Assembly: GCA_021782915.1 (NCBI GenBank)
Contig: JAJXUK010000004.1
Span: 23,998-87,997 of the forward strand
Source of the DNA: Actinomycetes bacterium
GTDB lineage: Bacteria > Actinomycetota > Acidimicrobiia > Acidimicrobiales > RAAP-2
Direction of reading: 5' to 3'
DNA length: 64,000 nt
Positions 32,601-41,637 of this stretch are shown piece by piece (within the stretch, counting starts at the first letter, position 1; the number at the start of each line of letters is the position of its first letter). The notes beneath the pieces are model-generated. The model was not told where the DNA came from. It did not search any database and worked only from the letters and a program-made list of their open reading frames with translations. The position numbers and the translations under genes are program-made.

Positions 32601-33094
32601 TACCCACAGCCAACGAGTCGCCCGATGAGCTCATCACGCCCCAGGGACTCTCCTCGGCGCACCACGGCGGGCTCGACCGGCCCGCCCGGGGCCAGGACCT
32701 GGGAGATCGAGCGAGCCGAGGCCACCACGACGCGGGGACCTTCTCCACGCCCCAGGCGCCAGCGCAAGAGGCTCCGTCGCCCCATGTCGGCCAGGTCGGG
32801 GCTGACCCGCTCAAGCGGGTGGATGTCCCAGGCCGGCCACAGGGCCACGGCCGGCTCGCCGAGGTAGGCCTCCAGGGCCCGACTCAGGGTCTCCGCGTCA
32901 CTCGAACTCGGCACGACCACCACGACCCGCTCGTGCTCCAGGGCGAGCGCACCGACGGCCAAGGGCGTCGCGTAGCTCGACGGCGTCAGGGCGCCCCGGG
33001 ACACCAGGCGGCGCACGTCGGGGGCGACGCGCTCGAGAACCCGAGCGAGTGTCGCCTCAGCCACGGGGCCCGTTGGCGCGTCGCTGGGCCTCAT
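29687..33094 (-). CDS. mfd: transcription-repair coupling factor
   Basis: DRLVCADVGFGKTEIALRA, VDEEQRFGVAHKE, LRGRVGRASQRAYAYLF; GTG at 33064 is an alternative start. Confidence 0.97.
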   Translation of the reverse strand: MRPSDAPTGPVAEATLARVLERVAPDVRRLVSRGALTPSSYATPLAVGALALEHERVVVVVPSSSDAETLSRALEAYLGEPAVALWPAWDIHPLERVSPDLADMGRRSLLRWRLGRGEGPRVVVASARSISQVLAPGGPVEPAVVRRGESLGRDELIGRLVGCGYRRESLVEHRGELAVRGGIVDVWPSQSEEPVRLDFFGDDVERLTVFDVATQRSEHDVDVAVLATVREWVPDLAERTRLRGLIEEAPWARSVLERLGDGELFDGMESWMMLGLSPRRTLLDELGASTLVLVEPERVQSRLSELVDEERELADVVGATWGAHDVPLLHESHLNFEGALLLGESPASEMLVTSPPVVQGDPSRIAAHVRTWPRSRRGVVLTTNAAAVERMAEQLRAEGLEVTSDASRALQTRLSVVVSSLPAGFSFDEADVVVWSESDLTGRRTTHRAARVRARTVDGFFDDLSVGSYVVHRQHGVARFAGTTTRSLNGTVRDYLILEFRDGRSYWPTEQIDALTPYSGADAPSLSRMGGAEWQRTRAKASAAAFLVAQELVELYRQRAHAPGHAFAPDTAWQAEMEALFPYTLTADQAQAILDVKADMEAPRPMDRLVCADVGFGKTEIALRAIFKAVQDNFQAALLVPTTLLASQHYATLRERFAGFPVRVALLSRFVDDAEAAATVRGLADGSVDVVVGTHRLLSETVRFKNLGLLVVDEEQRFGVAHKEAIKERAVGVDVLTLSASPIPRTLEMAFAGIRDLSMVATPPSDRRPILTHVGEYSEAAVVEAIRRELLREGQVFFVHNRVSDIDQVARRLAQLVPDARIAIAHGQMDEGTLERVMIDFWERRFDVLVCTTIVESGIDLPSVNTLIVDRADRLGLGQLHQLRGRVGRASQRAYAYLFHPADQVLSETAYERLRTIGDNTALGSGFKIAMRDLEIRGAGNLLGHDQSGPVAAVGYDLYVQLVAEAVADAKGLSVPHVAAVTLEVPGEAHLPKDYVEADDARLEAYRRLASLSSYDELADLGAEWQDRYGPLPRAATGLLELAALRLACLERGVTSLRVAPAQVGVRSKPVVRIGPLRLSLSQQLRLRRQYGSRAYDESTHEVRLELSADAVGPSRLRAVLDEMVPALGAAGAGG

Positions 33095-33677
33095 CGAAGC
33101 CGAGATCGATCAGCTCCTCGAGCACGTCGGCCGCGCGCGAGACGTTCTCGTCGCGCTCGAGGCGCCGCGCGCCGCGCAGGCTGCTCAAGACCCAGTCCGA
33201 GCCCTGGTCCTTGGAGGGCGGCTTGCCGATGCCGATGCGCAGTCGGGCGAAGTCCGTGCTCTTGATCACCCGGGCGATGGAGCGCAGGCCGTTGTGCCCG
33301 GCGAGGCCCCCACCCATCTTGAGCTGCACGCGCCCCGGCTCTAGATCGAGCTCGTCGTGCACCACCACCAGCTGGCTCGGGCTGGCCAGCGACGCGCGCC
33401 GCAGCAGCGGAACCAGCGCGGCTCCCGACTCATTCATGTAGGTCACGGGCACGGCCAGGGTCACCAGGCCCCCCGTCGAGTGCAGGCTGGCACTCTGGGC
33501 GCGCTGGCGACGCTGGGCGCTCAGGCTCACACCGCGGCGCTGAGCCAGGAGGCGCACGGCGTCACCGCCCACGTTGTGGCGAGAGTGCTCGTACTCCTCA
33601 CCCGGATTGGCCAGGCCCACGATCAACAGCACGCTCGGGGTCCCGCGCCGCTGCGTCTGCGCCCGCGGCGCGGTCAC
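33057..33677 (-). CDS. pth: peptidyl-tRNA hydrolase
   Basis: LIVGLANPGEEYEHSRHNVGGDAV, VVHDELDLEPGRVQLKMGGGLAGHNGLRSI. Confidence 0.97.
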   Translation of the reverse strand: MTAPRAQTQRRGTPSVLLIVGLANPGEEYEHSRHNVGGDAVRLLAQRRGVSLSAQRRQRAQSASLHSTGGLVTLAVPVTYMNESGAALVPLLRRASLASPSQLVVVHDELDLEPGRVQLKMGGGLAGHNGLRSIARVIKSTDFARLRIGIGKPPSKDQGSDWVLSSLRGARRLERDENVSRAADVLEELIDLGFDEAQRRANGPRG

Positions 33678-33679
33678 GA

Positions 33680-34270
33680 CTAGACGGTCGGGCCGGCTCC
33701 GCCCGCCTTGGCGGTCCGCCCAGCGCGAGTGGTCACCACCGAGAGGGCCCGGTCGACCGCCGCCTCGACGCCCGCGGGCAGCACGACGTCGCCCACTCGA
33801 ATGGCCCCACCCGGGCGCAGCGTGGAGATGTCCACGTCCACGTGGGTGGGGATCTGGTCCGGGCGAGTGCGGATCTGGAGCGAGAACAGCTGCTGGTCGA
33901 GCTCCCAGTCCGCGTGGCGCACCTCGACGGCGTCGCCGATCACGTGCAGGGGCACCTCGACCTCGACGGGCTCGTTCGGGTCCACGATCTGAAAGTCGAT
34001 GTGCGCGACGGTGCCGCGAACGGGGTGGCGCTGGATCTCGCGCGCCATGACCGTGTACGTGGCGCCCGCGGCGTCCAGCTCAATGACCGTGTTCAGGCCG
34101 CGCTCGCCCGAGACGGCGCCGCGAAAGTCCTTCGCGTCGACCGCCACGGTCAGCGGCGCCATGTCCGCGCCGTAGATCACGGCCGGAATGGAGCCGGCCA
34201 GGCGCAGGCGGCGCGAGTTGCGCGTGCCCGCGGCGCGCTCGGTGGACGCGTGCAGGGTGGCCTCAGACAT
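33680..34270 (-). CDS. rplY: 50S ribosomal protein L25/general stress protein Ctc
   Basis: SRRLRLAGSIPAVIYG, REIQRHPVRGTVAHIDFQ, downstream of prs as expected. Confidence 0.93.
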   Translation of the reverse strand: MSEATLHASTERAAGTRNSRRLRLAGSIPAVIYGADMAPLTVAVDAKDFRGAVSGERGLNTVIELDAAGATYTVMAREIQRHPVRGTVAHIDFQIVDPNEPVEVEVPLHVIGDAVEVRHADWELDQQLFSLQIRTRPDQIPTHVDVDISTLRPGGAIRVGDVVLPAGVEAAVDRALSVVTTRAGRTAKAGGAGPTV

Positions 34271-34351
34271 GGTGTTCCTCCAGTGAGTCTCGACCATAGG
34301 TCGAGCACAGGGCTTCAAGTCTAGTGCCTTGCGCGCACCCCCGGCGGGGCC

Positions 34352-35326
34352 CTACAGGAGGTTCTCGCCGCCGAAGATGTCCGACACCGAGGAGTCCTCG
34401 AAGATGGCCGCGATGGCGTTGGCCACGATCGAGGCCACCGAGAGCACCTCGAGCTTCTCGAAGCGCCGCTCGGGCGGCAGCGGCAGCGTGTCGGTCACCA
34501 CGACGCGGCTGACCGGAGCGTTGAAGAGCCGCTCGATGGCCGGGGGCGAGAACACCGCGTGAGTGGCCATGACCCAGATCTCCTCGGCCCCGTGGGACTT
34601 GAGCAGGTCGCACGCGGCCACGATGGTGCCGGCCGTGTCGATCAGGTCATCGATGAGCACGCAGTGACGCCCGTGCACGTCGCCGACGATGTGGCGCGCC
34701 TCGGCGACGTTGGCGGTTCCCCGCGGACGAGTCTTGTGCACCAGGGCCAGGTCGCAGCCCAGGTGCTGGGCGTAGCGCTCGGCCACCTTGACCCGTCCGG
34801 CGTCCGGCGCCACCACGACCAGCTCGTGAGGGTCGGCGTTGGTCTTCAGGTAGTCCTCGAGCACGGGCGCGGCCACCAGGTGATCCACCGGGATGTCGAA
34901 GAATCCCTGAATCTGGCCCGAGTGAAAGTCCACCGACAGCACCCGGTTGGCCCCGGCGGTCTGGAGCATGTCGGCGATCAGCTTGGCCGTGATGGGCTCG
35001 CGTCCGGCGCTCTTGCGGTCCTGGCGCGCGTAGCCGTAGTTCGGGATCACCGCGGTGATGGACTTGGCCGAGGCGCGCTTGGCCGCGTCAATCATGATGA
35101 GCTGCTCCATCACCGCGTCGTTGACCGGCGAGGAGTGCGTCTGGACGATGAAGACGTGCGCGCCGCGCACCGACTCATCGAAGCGGCAGTGGATCTCGCC
35201 GTTGGCGAACTCGCGCACGTTGGCCTCGGTCAGGCTGATGCCGAGCTTTCCGGCGATGTCACGGGCCAAGTCCGGGTGCGAGCGCCCCGTGACGATCACG
35301 AGGCGGCGTTTGGCGAGCGACTCCAC
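34352..35326 (-). CDS. prs: ribose-phosphate pyrophosphokinase
   Basis: FANGEIHCRFDESVRGAHVFIVQ, IPNYGYARQDRKS, VLIDDLIDTAGTI. Confidence 0.97.
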   Translation of the reverse strand: MESLAKRRLVIVTGRSHPDLARDIAGKLGISLTEANVREFANGEIHCRFDESVRGAHVFIVQTHSSPVNDAVMEQLIMIDAAKRASAKSITAVIPNYGYARQDRKSAGREPITAKLIADMLQTAGANRVLSVDFHSGQIQGFFDIPVDHLVAAPVLEDYLKTNADPHELVVVAPDAGRVKVAERYAQHLGCDLALVHKTRPRGTANVAEARHIVGDVHGRHCVLIDDLIDTAGTIVAACDLLKSHGAEEIWVMATHAVFSPPAIERLFNAPVSRVVVTDTLPLPPERRFEKLEVLSVASIVANAIAAIFEDSSVSDIFGGENLL

Positions 35327-35353
35327 GGCGCCAGCGTACAGGTCGGGACTGGC

Positions 35354-36436
35354 TCAGTCGGGCTGAGCCTCCACGCGCGCCCGGCTCGCGCCGTCTTCCA
35401 CGACCGCGCCTGGTCCGAGCACGACGTAGGGCGCCACGATGGCGCGCGCGCCGATACGCGCGCCGATGAGGGTCGTGGTGGCCACCTGGGCACCCTCGCC
35501 CACCTGGGTGTCCTGCAGGTAGGCGTGCGGGCCGATCACCGCCGCAGCCCCGATGACACACGCGCCTCGCAGGACCGTGCCCGGCAGCAGCGACACGTCC
35601 GGCGAGAGCACCACGTCGGCGTCGACGTAGGTGTGCGCGGGATCCCACATCGACACGCCGCGCTGCAGCCAGCGCTCGTTGATCCGCCGTCGCATCTCGG
35701 TCTCCACGCTCGCCAGCTGGGCCCGATCGTTGACGCCGGTCACCTCGAGCGGGTTCTGCACCGTCAGGGCCGCCGCGACGTGGCCCGCTCCGCGCAGCAC
35801 CCCCGGCAGGTCGCTCAGGTAGTACTCGTGTTGGACGTTCTGGCGCCCCACCCGGCGCAGGCCCGGCCCGAGCAGCTCGGCGCGCACCACCATGACCGCG
35901 GTGTTGACCTCGCGCACCTGGCGCTGCGAGGCGCTGGCGTCACGCTCCTCGACGATGCGCTCGAGCGAGCCGTCGGGCGAGCGCAGGACGCGACCGTATC
36001 CCGTGGGGTCCTCGAGCACCGCGCTGAGCACGGTGATGGCCGCTGCGCTGTCCTGATGGGCCCGGATGAGCTCATCGAGGGTCCCCGCGCGCAGCAGTGG
36101 TGCGTCCCCGGGCAGCACGAGCACGTCCGCGTCGGCCGCACCAATCACGTCAGCCACCGCCGGCAGCGCCGTGACCACGGCGTGTCCGGTGCCGAGCTGG
36201 TCCACCTGCTCGACGAAGTAGAGCTCGTCACCGTGCCGATCCCGCAGCTCCTTTTCCACCCAGGTGGCGCCGTGGCCCACGACGACGATCGTGGCCTCCA
36301 CCTGACTAGCCAGCGCGTCGATCACGTAGCTGACCATCGGACGTCCGCAGATGCGATGCAGCGGCTTGGGTCGCTTCGAGCGCATGCGCGTGCCCTCGCC
36401 CGCGGCCAGCACGACGGCGCACACCGGTCGATTCAC
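35354..36436 (-). CDS. glmU: UDP-N-acetylglucosamine pyrophosphorylase (GlmU-like, C-terminally short)
   Basis: VVLAAGEGTRMRSKRPKPLHRICGRPM, LPGDAPLL, VNTAVMVV; partial left-handed beta-helix only; 360 aa. Confidence 0.9.
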   Translation of the reverse strand: MNRPVCAVVLAAGEGTRMRSKRPKPLHRICGRPMVSYVIDALASQVEATIVVVGHGATWVEKELRDRHGDELYFVEQVDQLGTGHAVVTALPAVADVIGAADADVLVLPGDAPLLRAGTLDELIRAHQDSAAAITVLSAVLEDPTGYGRVLRSPDGSLERIVEERDASASQRQVREVNTAVMVVRAELLGPGLRRVGRQNVQHEYYLSDLPGVLRGAGHVAAALTVQNPLEVTGVNDRAQLASVETEMRRRINERWLQRGVSMWDPAHTYVDADVVLSPDVSLLPGTVLRGACVIGAAAVIGPHAYLQDTQVGEGAQVATTTLIGARIGARAIVAPYVVLGPGAVVEDGASRARVEAQPD

Positions 36437-36465
36437 GCCACCATCTCTAGCAGCCGGGCCCTACG

Positions 36466-37362
36466 ATGCCAAGCGTGGACGACTTCTCGTACGACGAGTT
36501 CGCCTACTTCTACGAGAACCTCGAGGAGTGGGACCTGACGGTTCGCGTGCCGAGCGTGCGCCGTTTCTTCGTCGCCGTCGACGGCCTGCGACAGCTCAGC
36601 GGGCTGGCCTGGGCCGAGGGCGAGCCCGAGCTCGTGCTGGTACACGGTGGCGCCCAGAACGCGCACACCTTCGACACGGTGGCCCTGGCCCTGCAGCGAG
36701 CACTGTTGGCCCTGGACCTGCCCGGACATGGCCACTCCGATCCCAGCCCCTACGGCTCGTCCTCGCCGCGCGCGCACGCCCAGGACGTGGGCCGGGCCCT
36801 CGAGCAGCTGGTGAGCACGCCCCAGGTCCTGGTGGGCATGTCGCTCGGGGGGCTTACGAGCCTCATCGTCGCCCACGAACGGGCCCACCTCGTACGTCAC
36901 CTCGTCCTGGTGGACATCACGCCCGGCGTCGACGCCCACAAGGCTCGCCGGGTGCTGGACTTCGTGAACGGCCCGGCCAGCTTCACCGACTTCGACGAGC
37001 TGCTCGCGCGCACCGTCGCGCACCACCCCTCGCGCTCGGTGAGCTCGCTGCGCCGCGGGATCCTGCACAACGCGCGACGTCGCGAGGATGGCAGCTGGGT
37101 CTGGCGCCACCAGCAGCACCCGGACGCCACCCTGGAGGCCCCGCCGAGCGGGGACCTCTGGGGCGTGCTCGAGGAGATCCGCGTGCCCGTGACCCTGGTG
37201 CGCGGCACGTGGGAGGGCTCGGTGGTCGACGACGAGGACGAGGCTCGCTTCCTCGAGGTCCAGCCGAGCGCCCGCGTCGTGCGCGTGGAGGCGGGGCACT
37301 CCGTGCAGGGCGACAATCCCCTGGCCCTGGCCTCGATTCTGAGCGAGCTGCTCGAGGGGTGA
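36466..37362 (+). CDS. alpha/beta hydrolase
   Basis: LVHGGAQNAHTFD, LDLPGHGHSDP, VGMSLGGLTSLIVAHERAH nucleophile elbow, EAGHSVQGDNP. Confidence 0.92.
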   Translation: MPSVDDFSYDEFAYFYENLEEWDLTVRVPSVRRFFVAVDGLRQLSGLAWAEGEPELVLVHGGAQNAHTFDTVALALQRALLALDLPGHGHSDPSPYGSSSPRAHAQDVGRALEQLVSTPQVLVGMSLGGLTSLIVAHERAHLVRHLVLVDITPGVDAHKARRVLDFVNGPASFTDFDELLARTVAHHPSRSVSSLRRGILHNARRREDGSWVWRHQQHPDATLEAPPSGDLWGVLEEIRVPVTLVRGTWEGSVVDDEDEARFLEVQPSARVVRVEAGHSVQGDNPLALASILSELLEG

Positions 37363-37364
37363 AG

Positions 37365-37437
37365 CTGGCGGGGGAGGGCTCGAACCTCCAACCTTCGGAT
37401 CCAAAGTCCGCTGTTCTGCCGGTTGAACTACCCGCCA
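37365..37437 (-). tRNA. tRNA-Gln (UUG), CCA not encoded
   Basis: TGGCGGG-TA-GTTCAACCGGCAGAAC-A-GCGGA-CTTTGGA-TCCGA-AGGTT-GGAGG-TTCGAGC-CCTCC-CCCGCCA-G. Confidence 0.95.
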
Positions 37438-37541
37438 CCGCAGATCGAGCCCTGAACTTCGTAGATTCTTAGGCAACGACAGGCGTGACTTAATACCGCG
37501 TAGCCACACTAGAGCCTGTCTAGCCTGGGCAAAGGACCGAC

Positions 37542-38237
37542 GTGAGCAGCACTCCGAACCACTACGTGGCCATCGTCGACGACGACGGCGCGATTCGCAC
37601 GGCGCTGGGGCGCGCCCTGCGCATGGAGAACTACGACGTCGAACTCTTCGAGGACGGTCTCAGCGCTCTCAAGGCGGTCCAGCTGCGAGCCCCGGACGCG
37701 ATCATCCTGGACCTGCAACTGCCGGACATCGACGGTCTCGAGGTCTGCCGGCGCATCCGGCGCGCCGGGGACCTGACGCCGATCCTGATGTTGACGGCGC
37801 GCAACGCCGTCAACGATCGCGTCGAGGGTCTGGACGTGGGCGCCGACGACTACCTGGTCAAACCCTTCGACCTGGCCGAGCTGCTGGCGCGCCTGCGCGC
37901 CCTGCTGCGCCGGCACAGTCCGAGTGAGGGCGACCTGGGCGTGCTGCGCTTCGAGGACCTGAGCCTGAACCCGCAGACGCGTGAGGTCCTGCGCGGCCCG
38001 CGCGCGATCAGTCTGACCAAGATCGAATTCGACCTGCTCGAGCTCTTCATGCACCACCCGCGCCAGGTCCTCACGCGCGACCAGATCCTGGACCTGGTCT
38101 GGGGCTACAACTTTGACTCGGGCACCAACTCGCTGGCGGTGTACATCGGGTACCTGCGCCGCAAGCTCGAAGAGTCCGGCGAGGCGCGCCTGATCCAGAC
38201 GGTGCGTGGCGTCGGCTACGCGCTACGTCTGTCGTGA
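37542..38237 (+). CDS. OmpR-family response regulator
   Basis: VAIVDDDGAIRTAL receiver with DLQLPDIDGLEV, LTARN, KPFD; winged-helix C-terminus. Confidence 0.95.
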   Translation: MSSTPNHYVAIVDDDGAIRTALGRALRMENYDVELFEDGLSALKAVQLRAPDAIILDLQLPDIDGLEVCRRIRRAGDLTPILMLTARNAVNDRVEGLDVGADDYLVKPFDLAELLARLRALLRRHSPSEGDLGVLRFEDLSLNPQTREVLRGPRAISLTKIEFDLLELFMHHPRQVLTRDQILDLVWGYNFDSGTNSLAVYIGYLRRKLEESGEARLIQTVRGVGYALRLS

Positions 38238-39577
38238 CCTTCCGCGCCCGCGTTATCTCCGCCACCGTCGGTGTGGCGGCCCTGGCCGTGCTCCTGGCCT
38301 GTCTGGCCTCGTTTCTGACCGCGCGCAACGCGCTGCTGCACTCCGTGGACGAGTCGCTGTACCAGGCCGCACAGACCACGGCGGGCCACCAGGTCGGCGA
38401 GGAGTCCCAGGTGACCGGGGCCTTCTTCGAGCTGGTCTTCGCCAGCGGCCAGACCGTGCCCAAGTCCAACGTTCCCATCGACGCGATCATCAAGAAGGTG
38501 GCCACGGGCAAGCAGGGCGAGCTCATCCGCACGGTGCAGTTCGGCGGCCAGTACTACCGCGAGCTGATCATGCCGCTGCCGGCGCACTCGGTGGTGGCCT
38601 GTGAGACCGGGCTCTGCGAGATCCCCACCACCTCGGCCCAGCTCTTCGTGGTCAACATCACCGGCCAGGAGACCGAGCTGCGCCACCTGGTGCGCACGCT
38701 TCTGATCGTGGCCGTCGCGGGCCTGGCGCTCTCGCTGATCCTGGGCTTCGTCATCGCGCGCACCGCCCTGCACCCGCTGGAGGAGGTCACCGACGAGATC
38801 GAGCGCGTCGCCGAGACCAGCGACATGGACTACCGCGTCGACGAGGGCGGCCCGGATGAGCTGGGGCGGCTGCGACGCGTCTTTAACCGACTGCTCGCCT
38901 CGGTCTCCAACAGTCAGTACCTGCAGCGCCAGCTCGTGCTCGACGCCTCCCACGAGCTGCGCACGCCGCTGACGTCGCTGCGCACCAACGCCCAGGTGCT
39001 ACGTCGAGCGCGGGATCTCTCACCCGAGGACCTGCGCCAGCTGACCGACGACATGGTGGCCCAGGTCGACGAACTGGCCGCGCTCGTGACGGACCTCGGC
39101 GAGCTGGCCCGTGGCGAGCGCAGCGAGGGAGAACCCGAGCACCTTCGCCTGGACGAGTGCGTGGACGAGTGCGTGGACACGGCTCGCACGCACGCGCGCG
39201 TCAAGGACATCACCATCGAGGCCACCGTGGACGCCTCGACGGTGCTCGCCCGGCGCGACCGCCTCGTGCGGGCGGTGTCCAACCTGCTCACGAACGCCGT
39301 GAAGTTCACGCCGGTCGGCGGACGCATCGAGGTGTCGAGTTACGACGGGGTCATCACCGTGTCGGACTCGGGCCCCGGCATCGCCGACGAGGACCGTGCC
39401 CACGTCTTCGAGCGATTCTGGCGCTCGGCCCAGGCGCGATCCCTCCCGGGCTCGGGCCTCGGACTGTCCATCGTGGCCCAGGTCGTCGACGAGCTCGGCG
39501 GCACGGTCGTCGTGGATCGCGATCCGCTCCTCGGCGGCGCCCGCTTCACGGTCAGCCTGCCCACGATCGAGGACTGA
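38234..39577 (+). CDS. sensor histidine kinase
   Basis: HAMP segment, DASHELRTPLTSLRTN H-box, NLLTNAVKFTP N-box, GLGLSIVAQVV. Confidence 0.95.
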   Translation: MTFRARVISATVGVAALAVLLACLASFLTARNALLHSVDESLYQAAQTTAGHQVGEESQVTGAFFELVFASGQTVPKSNVPIDAIIKKVATGKQGELIRTVQFGGQYYRELIMPLPAHSVVACETGLCEIPTTSAQLFVVNITGQETELRHLVRTLLIVAVAGLALSLILGFVIARTALHPLEEVTDEIERVAETSDMDYRVDEGGPDELGRLRRVFNRLLASVSNSQYLQRQLVLDASHELRTPLTSLRTNAQVLRRARDLSPEDLRQLTDDMVAQVDELAALVTDLGELARGERSEGEPEHLRLDECVDECVDTARTHARVKDITIEATVDASTVLARRDRLVRAVSNLLTNAVKFTPVGGRIEVSSYDGVITVSDSGPGIADEDRAHVFERFWRSAQARSLPGSGLGLSIVAQVVDELGGTVVVDRDPLLGGARFTVSLPTIED

Positions 39578-39650
39578 ACTTCTATCGAACTTCTTAGGCA
39601 TCGCCACCGCCTTCCTTAGCCGGCGATGACACACTTGATGACGAGGAAGT

Positions 39651-39995
39651 TTGATGACGCCCCGGCCCCGGACCCCCCAACTGCGCGACAAGCGCTTCGC
39701 CCGCGTGCGCCGCATCACCCAGGCGGTCCTCATTGGCTCGGGCGTGGCCAGTGGGCTCTTCGTGGGCTACGCCGCCAGCATCGCCAAGCCCCTCGTGCCC
39801 GTTCCCACCACGACGCCCCAGGCCCCGACGCCGACGAGCTCGAGCACACCCACCACGGTGGCACGCTCGGGCGACGACTCCTCCGCCCCGGCCAGCACCC
39901 CGGCCAGCACCCCATCCAACGCGCCGGCCCCCGCGCCGAGCACCCCGACGACGACCTGCTACACGACGCCTTCGGGGACGCAGGTCTGCTACTAG
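39651..39995 (+). CDS. small exported or membrane-anchored Pro/Ser/Thr-rich protein
   Basis: N-terminal TM (ITQAVLIGSGVASGLFVGYAAS), low-complexity linker, terminal TCYTTPSGTQVCY. Confidence 0.7.
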   Translation: MMTPRPRTPQLRDKRFARVRRITQAVLIGSGVASGLFVGYAASIAKPLVPVPTTTPQAPTPTSSSTPTTVARSGDDSSAPASTPASTPSNAPAPAPSTPTTTCYTTPSGTQVCY

Positions 39996-40000
39996 CAGCC

Positions 40001-40903
40001 ATGAAATTCTCCATCTGGGGCCTCTCGGGCTCGCTCACCACGCAGCACCCGCACGACCTCGCCTTCGCCGAGCAGCGCCTGTGGCACTGGCTCGACGCGG
40101 TGGATGCCACGTGCAACCGCTTCCGCTCGGACTCTGAGATCTCGCGCCTCAACGAGCAGGCCGGCTACACGGTGGCGATCAGCTCGACGCTGGAAATGGC
40201 CCTGGACGCCGCGCTGGGCGCGGCGGCGATGACCAACGGCCTGTGCGATCCCACGGTGCTGCCGGCCCTCATCTCGCTGGGCTACTCGCACGACTTCGCA
40301 ATCCTGCAGCGCGACGGTGCCCCCGCGCCGCGCGCACCGATCCCCGCACCGGGTACCGGGGCGATCGAGCTGGACCGTGAGCGCCACACCGTGCGCCTGG
40401 CCCCGGGCTGTCGCCTCGACCTCGGTGCCAGCGCGAAGGCCCTGGTGGCCGACGTCGTCGCTGACGAGGTGGCCAGTCGTGGCGGCGTCGTCGTGGAGAT
40501 CGGCGGTGACGTCGCCGTGCGCGGGTCCGACAGCCAGGGCCCCTGGGTGATCGGCGTGTCGGACTCGCTTCATCTGAGCGGGCGCGAGCCTCGCGTGAGC
40601 GTGGCCGACGCGGGCCTGGCCACCTCGTCGATCACCACGCGCACCTGGCGCGCCGGCGATCAGATGGTCAACCACCTGATCGACCCGCGCACCGGCAGCT
40701 TCGCTCGCGGTCCGTACGCGACGGCGACGGTCAGCGCCGACACCTGCCTGCGGGCCAACGCCTTCGCCACGGCGGCGCTGCTGTGGGGCGAGGACGCCGC
40801 CTACCACATCGCCCAGGCGGGCCTGTCGGCCCGCCTCGTGCGCCACGAGGGTACCGTTGAGTACATCGGCGGCTGGCCCTCAGACGAAGAGAGCGGAGCA
40901 TGA
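40001..40903 (+). CDS. apbE: FAD:protein FMN transferase
   Basis: RFRSDSEISRLN, LDLGASAKALVADVVADEV, VEIGGDVAVRG, NHLIDPRTG. Confidence 0.93.
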   Translation: MKFSIWGLSGSLTTQHPHDLAFAEQRLWHWLDAVDATCNRFRSDSEISRLNEQAGYTVAISSTLEMALDAALGAAAMTNGLCDPTVLPALISLGYSHDFAILQRDGAPAPRAPIPAPGTGAIELDRERHTVRLAPGCRLDLGASAKALVADVVADEVASRGGVVVEIGGDVAVRGSDSQGPWVIGVSDSLHLSGREPRVSVADAGLATSSITTRTWRAGDQMVNHLIDPRTGSFARGPYATATVSADTCLRANAFATAALLWGEDAAYHIAQAGLSARLVRHEGTVEYIGGWPSDEESGA

Positions 40904-41637
40904 TCGCCCTGACCTCCCCGTATCTCTGGTACACGACCCGGGCCACCGGCCTGATGGCTCTCGTGCTCTTCACCGGCGTGGTCAGCCTCGGGGCCCTGGT
41001 CGCGCTGCGGGTGGGCGGCTCGAGCGTGGGCCGCTTCGAGATCTCCGAGCTGCACCGGTCCCTGTCCATCGTGGCCATGGTGTTCCTGGGCATCCACATC
41101 CTGACCACGGTGCTGGACAGCTTCGTCTCCACGGGCCTCCTCGCCGCCGTGATTCCCCTGACGTCCTCCTACCGGCGCGTGCCGGTGGCCCTGGGCGCCG
41201 TGGCCCTCGACCTGATGCTCGCCGTCTGGCTCTCGAGCCTGGTCAAGACCCACGTGGCCAACGCGACGTGGCGGCTCATCCACTGGTTCTCCTGGCTCGC
41301 CTGGGCCACGGCCCTGGTGCACGCGGTGACCACCGGCACCGACGCGCGCGGGGGCGTCGGGCTGGTGCTGGTGGGCCTGTGCGGCGCCATCGGTGCCGGG
41401 GCCGGGCTCTGGCGCGCCCTCGGTCGACCGACCCGCGCCGCCGGGCGCACGGCACTGTCCCCGCTGGCTCCCGCGCCGCCCGCGAACCGGCGCCACGCGG
41501 GCCCCGCGCGGGAGATGCCGGCCCGTCCACGCGTCGAGACCCCCACGCGCGCCGAGCGCTCGGGCCCGCCACCAACCGAGGCGCCCGCGGCCATTCCTCG
41601 CCGAGCCCAGGATGAGACGCGACGGAGGCGCCGGTGA
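40900..41637 (+). CDS. ferric-reductase-like transmembrane protein with Pro/Arg-rich tail
   Basis: YLWYTTRATGLMALVLFT, multiple TM helices with conserved His (ELHRSLSIVAMVFLGIHI, LIHWFSWLAWATALVHAV). Confidence 0.85.
   Translation: MIALTSPYLWYTTRATGLMALVLFTGVVSLGALVALRVGGSSVGRFEISELHRSLSIVAMVFLGIHILTTVLDSFVSTGLLAAVIPLTSSYRRVPVALGAVALDLMLAVWLSSLVKTHVANATWRLIHWFSWLAWATALVHAVTTGTDARGGVGLVLVGLCGAIGAGAGLWRALGRPTRAAGRTALSPLAPAPPANRRHAGPAREMPARPRVETPTRAERSGPPPTEAPAAIPRRAQDETRRRRR

Noticed and set aside
34559-36538. 659-aa plus-strand ORF antisense to prs and glmU
   Set aside because: Shadow ORF spanning two well-recognised minus-strand genes.
39152-39175. 12-bp tandem duplication GACGAGTGCGTG in the histidine kinase (DECVDECVD)
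   Set aside because: In frame and short; probably a neutral slippage duplication between H-box and N-box, insufficient for a functional claim.
39880-39915. Repeats (CCGGCCAGCACC) in the small secreted protein
   Set aside because: Explained by low-complexity Ala/Ser/Thr/Pro coding; not a CRISPR or regulatory repeat.
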